9,896 nucleotides of DNA from positions 1 through 9,896 of the forward strand of contig URST01000073.1 of assembly GCA_900550585.1 (NCBI GenBank), read 5' to 3'. The stretch comes from an uncultured Eubacteriales bacterium (GTDB lineage Bacteria; Bacillota; Clostridia; Oscillospirales; Oscillospiraceae). The position numbers and the translations under genes were made by a program. Position 1 is the first letter of the stretch, and each line of letters opens with the position of its first letter. The notes under the pieces were generated by a model, which searched no databases, was not told the DNA's origin, and saw only the letters and a program-made list of their open reading frames with translations. Positions 6,190-9,896 of the stretch are shown piece by piece.

Positions 6190-6746
6190 AGCTGACCCTG
6201 CTGCGGCACGGCGACACGGAGGGAAGCCGCAACGACCTGTACTACGGCGCGGCGGACATTCCCGTGCTGCCGGACTCATTGGAAACACTGGCAGCCCGGG
6301 CCAAAACCGGCGTGTATCCCACGGCGGCGCGGTACTACACCAGCGGCCTGCTCCGCACGGAGCAGACGCTGCAGGCGCTGTACGGCGATGTGGCGCATGT
6401 GCAGCTGCCGGGACTGCGGGAGATGGACTTCGGCGATTTTGAAATGCGGAGCTATCAGGAGCTGCAGGACGATCCCGCTTTCCAGGCGTGGTGCCAGGAC
6501 GCGGAGCACAACACCTGCCCCAACGGGGAGAGCGCGCCCCAGGTGCTGGCCCGGAATCTGGCAGCCCTCCAGCCGGTGCTGGACGCCGGCCAGGACGCGG
6601 TGTGCATCATCCACGGCGGCGTCACCGGCGGACTGATGATGCACTGGTTCGGCGGCATCCGGTACGACTATCCCGTGGCGCCGGGCACCGGGTATCAGGT
6701 GACATTCGAAAACGGCAGACCGGTGTCCTACCGGCCCGTGCCGTAA
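6186..6746 (+). CDS. cobC: Alpha-ribazole phosphatase, histidine phosphatase family
   Basis: CobC removes the 5'-phosphate from alpha-ribazole phosphate or from adenosylcobalamin 5'-phosphate, the last step of nucleotide-loop assembly. It is 186 residues long; the family is about 180-210. Seen: the phosphohistidine motif LLRHGDTE at 5-12 (catalytic H8, R7); SGLLRTEQT at 53-61 with the second conserved arginine; REMDFGDFE at 78-86 with the general-acid glutamate region; PNGES at 112-116; and IIHGGVTGGL at 141-150 with the second catalytic histidine H143. The family also contains phosphoglycerate mutases and other phosphatases, but the operon position makes CobC by far the best call. The ATG start overlaps the previous stop and has GGAGG 7 bases upstream. 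The longer frame from 6042 lies inside the preceding gene. It is the last gene of the operon, followed by a terminator. Confidence 0.92.
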   Translation: MKLTLLRHGDTEGSRNDLYYGAADIPVLPDSLETLAARAKTGVYPTAARYYTSGLLRTEQTLQALYGDVAHVQLPGLREMDFGDFEMRSYQELQDDPAFQAWCQDAEHNTCPNGESAPQVLARNLAALQPVLDAGQDAVCIIHGGVTGGLMMHWFGGIRYDYPVAPGTGYQVTFENGRPVSYRPVP

Positions 6747-6758
6747 AAGAAAGCAGCA

Positions 6759-6793
6759 GGAGCGGCGGGCTATGCCCGCCGCTCCCTTTTGTT
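6759..6793. terminator. bidirectional terminator between the cob operon and the spoIVB block
   Basis: A perfect 12-bp GC-rich stem (6759-6770 with 6774-6785) with loop TAT starts 12 bases after the cobC stop. On the plus strand it is followed by CTTTTGTT. On the minus strand it begins just after the stop of the small Cys protein and is followed by TGCTGCTTTCTTTT. It can therefore end both convergent transcripts. Confidence 0.8.
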
Positions 6794-7010
6794 ACCGCAC
6801 CAGCTTGCGGCCGGCGGAATATTCCGCGTTGATGTCGGCCAGCTCCTTTTCGCCGTCGATATACGGCTGATAGATGCTGTCCACGCGGCCGCCGCCGGAG
6901 TTGCCGCAGCCGTTGCAGCCATCGCAGCTGGCTCCGCAGGCACTGAGCGCCCGCCGCACGATCTCCTCACGCTGTGCGCGGGTGGTGTCCTTGATGAGCA
7001 GAGACTGCAT
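6792..7010 (-). CDS. Small Cys-cluster protein of unknown function, co-transcribed with spoIVB
   Basis: I do not recognise this 72-residue protein. Seen: an amphipathic N-terminal stretch (LLIKDTTRAQREEIVRRAL, 4-22), a compact cysteine cluster CGASCDGCNGCG at 25-36 (C25, C29, C32, C35; spacing CX3CX2CX2C), a glycine-rich linker GNSGGGR, then a polar, acidic C-terminus ending in SAGRKLVR. There is no signal peptide or membrane segment. Four closely spaced cysteines could bind zinc or an iron-sulfur cluster, or form disulfides; this is inference. I chose ATG at 7010 because AAGGGAGG lies 8 bases before it, whereas GTG at 7019 overlaps that ribosome site. The ribosome site lies between this gene and the spoIVB stop and touches its last codon, so it is almost surely in the spoIVB transcript. 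It ends at the bidirectional hairpin. Confidence 0.75.
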   Translation of the reverse strand: MQSLLIKDTTRAQREEIVRRALSACGASCDGCNGCGNSGGGRVDSIYQPYIDGEKELADINAEYSAGRKLVR

Positions 7011-7027
7011 GGCGTCCACCTCCCTTG

Positions 7028-8056
7028 TTACCCCGCCATGGCCAGCATGTTCTCCATGAGAATGCCGTAGCCCTGGGTGGGGTCGTTCAGCAGCACATGG
7101 GTGACAGCGCCCACGATCCGTCCGTTCTGGAGGATAGGGCTGCCGCTCATGCCCTGCACGATGCCACCGGTGGTGTCCAGCAGACGCTGGTCCGTCACCT
7201 TCAGCAGCAGATTGCGGGTGGACTGACTGCCGGGGAACACCCGGATGATCTGCACCGTGTATTCCGCCGTGTCATCATCGGAGATGGTGGCCAGAATGGT
7301 GGCAGGTCCGGGTTTTACCTGGCGGGCTGCGGCGACGGGAACGGGCGTACCCGCCTGGAGGAAATCAGGGTCCGCCACCGTGCCGAAAATGCCGCCGTCG
7401 CTGTTGATGCAGACGGTGCCCACGTCACGCTGGACGGAAAAGTCGCCTTTCAGCTCACCGGGGTCGCCCTTGACACCCTTTTTCACCGCTTTGACCGTGG
7501 CCTCCATGATGGAGCCGGAGGCCAGCGGCATCAGCTTGGCCGTGTCCACGTCGGTGATACCGTGGCCCAGTGCGCCGTAGCTGCCGGTGGCGGGATCGTA
7601 GTACGTCAGCGTGCCGATACCGGCCATGCTGTCGCGGATCCACGCACCCAGCTGCCACGCGCCGTCGGCGCCCTGTGTGGGCACGGCGGTAACGGTCAGA
7701 TCTCTGCCGCTGCGGCGGACGGTCATGACCAGCGGCTCGCAGCCGTTGTCCTGCAGGAGATCGCGTACCTGCTCGGTGGAGGTGATCTTCGTGTCACCCA
7801 TGGAGAGAATAAGGTCCCCTTCCTTCAGGCCGCAGTCCCGGGCGGGACAGGGGCTGCCCTCCGCCAGTCCTACCACCAGCGCGCCGTCGGCAAACAGCTT
7901 GATGCCCACGGCCTTGCCCAGCGGGATCACCGTCCGTTCACCGGGTGATGCCCAGACCTGCTGGAGGCAGAGCGAGAGGGAAAATACCAGGGCAAGCAGC
8001 CTTGCGGTGCTTTTGCGGAGGCTGCCTGTGCGATGCGTTTCACGCAGTTCATACAA
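7028..8056 (-). CDS. spoIVB: SpoIVB peptidase (PDZ plus S55 serine peptidase)
   Basis: SpoIVB is made in the forespore and secreted into the space between the two membranes. There it cleaves SpoIVFA and so releases SpoIVFB to process pro-sigma-K in the mother cell. It is 342 residues from the chosen start; B. subtilis SpoIVB is about 425, so this is a compact version. Seen: an N-terminal hydrophobic anchor at about 18-36 (LLALVFSLSLCLQQVWA), a PDZ domain at about 48-125 with GLKEGDLILSMGDTKI, then the S55 domain with GALGHGI (H165), VTDQRLLD (D289) and GIVQGMSGSPI (S304). The Asp-Ser spacing of 15 equals that of the B. subtilis triad. Start: GTG at 8065 sits inside the Shine-Dalgarno AAAGGGGTGA, so TTG at 8056 is preferred, though not certain. 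The next gene on the same strand is coupled to its end. Confidence 0.93.
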   Translation of the reverse strand: MYELRETHRTGSLRKSTARLLALVFSLSLCLQQVWASPGERTVIPLGKAVGIKLFADGALVVGLAEGSPCPARDCGLKEGDLILSMGDTKITSTEQVRDLLQDNGCEPLVMTVRRSGRDLTVTAVPTQGADGAWQLGAWIRDSMAGIGTLTYYDPATGSYGALGHGITDVDTAKLMPLASGSIMEATVKAVKKGVKGDPGELKGDFSVQRDVGTVCINSDGGIFGTVADPDFLQAGTPVPVAAARQVKPGPATILATISDDDTAEYTVQIIRVFPGSQSTRNLLLKVTDQRLLDTTGGIVQGMSGSPILQNGRIVGAVTHVLLNDPTQGYGILMENMLAMAG

Positions 8057-8078
8057 GCGTCTCACCCCTTTGTGGAAT

Positions 8079-8092
8079 TGTCGCCGGCGACA
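8079..8092. repeat. 14-bp perfect palindrome in the spoIVB leader
   Basis: TGTCGCCGGCGACA reads the same on both strands. It lies about 14 bases upstream of the spoIVB ribosome site and next to the predicted start point of a weak sigma-G-like promoter. It may be an operator for a dimeric regulator; as RNA it could form only a small stem. I know of no named regulator with exactly this site. Confidence 0.45.
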
Positions 8093-8096
8093 GCGT

Positions 8097-8126
8097 TACT
8101 TTGTGCCGGAACGGGGCGGGACATAC
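8097..8126 (-). promoter_or_regulatory. possible sigma-G-type promoter of spoIVB
   Basis: On the minus strand GTATG (8126-8122) fits the sigma-G -35 pattern GHATR. After an 18-base spacer comes CAAAGTA (8103-8097), against CATNHTA, with two mismatches. The spacer length equals that of the stronger site before the spoVAF-like gene, and spoIVB is a known sigma-G gene in B. subtilis. The -10 is weak, so this is tentative. Read-through from the upstream gene is also possible, as no terminator is evident between them. Confidence 0.35.
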
Positions 8127-8172
8127 CGTGTAAATTCAGGGCGAATTGGCGTTGGGGACGCTGGAAAATTTT

Positions 8173-9576
8173 TCAGCTGTTGTCCCTGCTGATGGGCGCG
8201 CGGTACAAAAGGCGCTTGAGCTTTTTGCCGTCAAAGGGGATGAGCGGATAGAGATACCCCTTCCCCACCAGCGGTTTTGTGGTGGCCATCAGCACCAGCA
8301 TGCCCACCACACCGGCAATAAAACCCCACAGGTCGAAAAGCCAGATGAGGACCAGCAGCAGCATACGGCACAGCTTGGTGGCGTAGCCCATCTCATAGCT
8401 GTGCTGGGCGTAATTGGCGATGGCCACGAAGGCCATGTATACCAGCACCTCCGGCACCAGCCAGCGGGCCTGCACGGCGAAATCTCCCAGTATCAAAGCG
8501 CCGATCATGCTGAAGGAGTTGCTCAGCACGTCCGGCGTATTCAGAGACGCCAGCTTCAGCACATCAATGATCAGCTCCACCAGCAGGAGCTGGATAATGA
8601 GGGGGACGAAGTATTCATCCTGTATCAGCAGAAAATGCAGGTTCTCGTGGAGCGTATCCGGGTTTTTTACCAGCAGATACCAGACCGGCGTGACGAACAC
8701 CGTCAGAAGCAGCACCACCATACGGACGATCTGGAGATAGGAGCCGATGAGGGGCGGGAAGTAGTAGTCGTTGATCTCCTCGGTGAACCGCAGCAGCGTG
8801 GTGGGCAGCAGCAGCGCCGACGGGGAGTTGTCCACCATCACCACCACATCGCCCTCCATGATGCAGGCCGTGGCCACGTCGGGGCGCTCCGTATACCGAA
8901 CCTTGGGAAAAGGGTTCCAGAACTGCCGGGGCGACAGGGCCTCCGCCACCGATTCCTGGCTCATGGCGATGGAGCCCACCTGCATATTTTCCAGTTTTTT
9001 CCGTATCTCCGCCAGCAGCTCGGGGTCGGCCTTCCCGTCCATGTAGCACAGCACCACATCGGTGTGAGAGCGGTTGTCCAGCTGCATCCGCTCCAGCGTC
9101 AGGCGGGAGTCGCGGATGCGGCGGCGCAGCAGGGCGGCGTTCTGCATCAGGTTCTCCACGAAACCGTCGTGGCTGCCCCGGAGGACGCGGCTGGTGTCCG
9201 GCTCCTCGATGGAGCGGGTGGGGAACTGCTTGACATCCATGAGGATGCCGCCGGCGTAGCCGTCGATGACCAGCAGGGTCTTGCCGGCGAACACGCCCAG
9301 CACCGCCTCCTCCCTTTTCAGGCAGACGGCGGCGTCGCAGGCGGTGACGCAGCGGCTGAGAAAGGCGTCCAGCGTGGGGACATCCGTCAAACCGGGCAGG
9401 GCCAGCCACTGGGCGATCATGCGCTCAAGGATGTTCTCCTGCGCATAGCCGTTCACCACCCACAGTCTGGCGCGGCGGCCCCCGATGGTAAGGCTGCGGG
9501 CCGTCATGTCAAAGCAGCGGCCCACGCCCAGCTCGCCGTCCAGCAGCGCTGTTCTGGCAGAAAATTCCTGTTTCAT
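8173..9576 (-). CDS. spoVAF: SpoVAF-like spore germination protein, GerA family
   Basis: This is a GerA-family protein of the spore inner membrane. SpoVAF relatives associate with the SpoVA channel and assist germination. It is 467 residues long; SpoVAF and GerAA proteins are about 480-500. Seen: a soluble N-terminal domain (about 1-285) with PTRSIEEPDTSRVLRGS..GFVENL at about 119-143 and NAALLRRRIRD at 146-156, hallmarks of the family. A membrane domain follows, with helices at about 287-303, 322-340, 355-366, 374-391 and 403-430. The segment GALILGDFAV...EVLVYMAFVAIANYAQ..YEMGYA resembles SpoVAF more than GerAA (from memory of the families). ATG at 9576 has GGGGAGG 9 bases upstream; the extension to 9660 crosses the promoter and is not used. 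It has a near-perfect sigma-G promoter. No other spoVA genes lie in the window, so the symbol is by similarity. Confidence 0.85.
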   Translation of the reverse strand: MKQEFSARTALLDGELGVGRCFDMTARSLTIGGRRARLWVVNGYAQENILERMIAQWLALPGLTDVPTLDAFLSRCVTACDAAVCLKREEAVLGVFAGKTLLVIDGYAGGILMDVKQFPTRSIEEPDTSRVLRGSHDGFVENLMQNAALLRRRIRDSRLTLERMQLDNRSHTDVVLCYMDGKADPELLAEIRKKLENMQVGSIAMSQESVAEALSPRQFWNPFPKVRYTERPDVATACIMEGDVVVMVDNSPSALLLPTTLLRFTEEINDYYFPPLIGSYLQIVRMVVLLLTVFVTPVWYLLVKNPDTLHENLHFLLIQDEYFVPLIIQLLLVELIIDVLKLASLNTPDVLSNSFSMIGALILGDFAVQARWLVPEVLVYMAFVAIANYAQHSYEMGYATKLCRMLLLVLIWLFDLWGFIAGVVGMLVLMATTKPLVGKGYLYPLIPFDGKKLKRLLYRAPISRDNS

Positions 9577-9605
9577 TCCGTGGTTCCTCCCCGCACATTT
9601 TTGGA

Positions 9606-9635
9606 TAGTATGGGAAAAACGGCGCAGGAGTATGC
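9606..9635 (-). promoter_or_regulatory. sigma-G (forespore) promoter of the spoVAF-like gene
   Basis: On the minus strand GCATA (9635-9631) matches the -35 pattern GHATR. After an 18-base spacer, CATACTA (9612-9606) matches the -10 pattern CATNHTA at every position. The predicted start is near 9599, with a 23-base leader holding GGGGAGG. The -35 directly abuts the U-tract of the upstream gene's terminator. It may also drive spoIVB and the small Cys gene. Confidence 0.75.
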
Positions 9636-9668
9636 AAAAACGGCGCGTCCGCAGACGCACCGTTTTTT
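9636..9668 (-). terminator. terminator of the asparaginase-like gene
   Basis: A hairpin (9640-9649 with 9654-9663, one wobble pair on the RNA, 4-base loop) is extended by A-T pairs, with a run of five T after it on the minus strand and six T at the other side. It starts 9 bases after the stop of the asparaginase-like gene. This is a classical rho-independent layout. Confidence 0.8.
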
Positions 9669-9677
9669 CGATAGGAT

Positions 9678-9896
9678 TCAGTTTTCGTACAGGATATCCC
9701 TGGCCACAGGCTGATAGAACAGGCGCTCCGCCTCGTCAAAGTCCCGGGTGCGGCCCAGGATCCACATGAGCTTGGCTACCGCCGACTCCGTGGTCATGTC
9801 GTAGGCCTCCAGCAGCCGCAGGGTGCTTTTCAGCCGTCCGCCCACATGGTACACCGTCAGGTCGCTGCCCTCGTTGGGCACCTGGGTGGTCATGAC
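9678..9896 (-). CDS. L-asparaginase-like protein, C-terminal fragment (5' end beyond right edge)
   Basis: This is the final 72 residues of a type-I/II asparaginase-like protein, an enzyme that hydrolyses asparagine to aspartate and ammonia. The frame stays open to the right edge; an ATG at 9893 is probably internal because the family has a Thr/Gln stretch just there. Seen: MTTQVPNEGS followed by YHVGGRL and then AYDMTTESAVAKLMWILG, which matches the C-terminal signature of asparaginases (Y.vGg.l...g.i...DMT.EAA..KL...L). The sequence ends in VARDIL. The catalytic threonines would lie outside the window. The ending is followed by its own terminator, so it is a separate unit from the sporulation genes. 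Identification rests on the C-terminal signature only. Confidence 0.75.
   Translation of the reverse strand, partial: VMTTQVPNEGSDLTVYHVGGRLKSTLRLLEAYDMTTESAVAKLMWILGRTRDFDEAERLFYQPVARDILYEN

Noticed and set aside
7025..7948. 307-codon plus-strand open frame opposite spoIVB
   Set aside because: spoIVB on the other strand has PDZ, catalytic triad and anchor. The plus frame has no family features.
8160..8177. Inverted repeat GCTG..AAAATTTT..CAGC over the stop of the spoVAF-like gene
   Set aside because: Too short and AT-rich for a terminator, no U-tract beyond it, and it overlaps the coding end.
9577..9660. 28-residue N-terminal extension of the spoVAF-like gene
   Set aside because: It would cover the sigma-G promoter and part of a terminator. 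The ATG at 9576 has a good ribosome site.
8146..9714. 522-codon plus-strand open frame antisense to the spoVAF-like gene
   Set aside because: It mirrors the germination gene and reads through its promoter and the neighbouring terminator. The sequence is rich in His/Gln/Gly, typical of an antisense shadow.

Overview
The window looks like a chromosomal segment from a GC-rich, endospore-forming Clostridia member, most likely an Oscillospiraceae/Ruminococcaceae-type gut anaerobe. The evidence is high GC in coding DNA, strong AGGAGG-type ribosome binding sites, two recognisable sporulation/germination genes (spoIVB and a spoVAF-like gene) and clostridial-type cobalamin nucleotide-loop genes. Species assignment is inference only.

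Layout. (1) Positions 1-1151, minus: the N-terminal 383 residues of an APC-superfamily amino-acid permease, which runs off the left edge. It has a good sigma-A promoter and a TGTGA-N6-TCACA palindrome between promoter and start. (2) 1402-2517, minus: the conserved ATPase YchF, with its own promoter and a strong hairpin just after the stop. (3) 2702-6746, plus: a six-gene, tightly coupled operon. It begins with a xylose-isomerase-like TIM-barrel protein, followed by CobT, CobU, CobS, a 116-residue CobU-like protein and CobC. Most junctions are ATGA or short overlaps. It starts from a promoter with a consensus -10 and ends in a bidirectional hairpin at 6759-6785. (4) 6792-9576, minus: a sporulation block read towards the cob operon. 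The spoVAF-like GerA-family gene has a near-perfect forespore sigma-G promoter. It is followed by spoIVB and a 72-residue Cys-cluster protein translated from a Shine-Dalgarno next to the spoIVB stop. (5) 9678-9896, minus: the C-terminal end of an L-asparaginase-like protein with a hairpin terminator.

How the genes work together. CobT, CobU, CobS and CobC are the enzymes that build and attach the lower nucleotide loop of cobalamin (alpha-ribazole phosphate, AdoCbi-GDP, joining, dephosphorylation). No corrin-ring genes lie in the window, so the locus fits either salvage of cobinamide or a distal part of a pathway encoded elsewhere. The extra CobU-like protein and the TIM-barrel gene are the unexplained members. 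spoIVB and the spoVAF-like gene serve forespore-to-mother-cell signalling and spore germination.

No insertion sequence, phage, CRISPR array, tRNA or rRNA was recognised. No gene-free stretch exceeds 300 bases. The longest gap, 1152-1401 (250 bases), holds the permease promoter, the palindrome and the ychF terminator; within it I see nothing convincing at 1244-1354.
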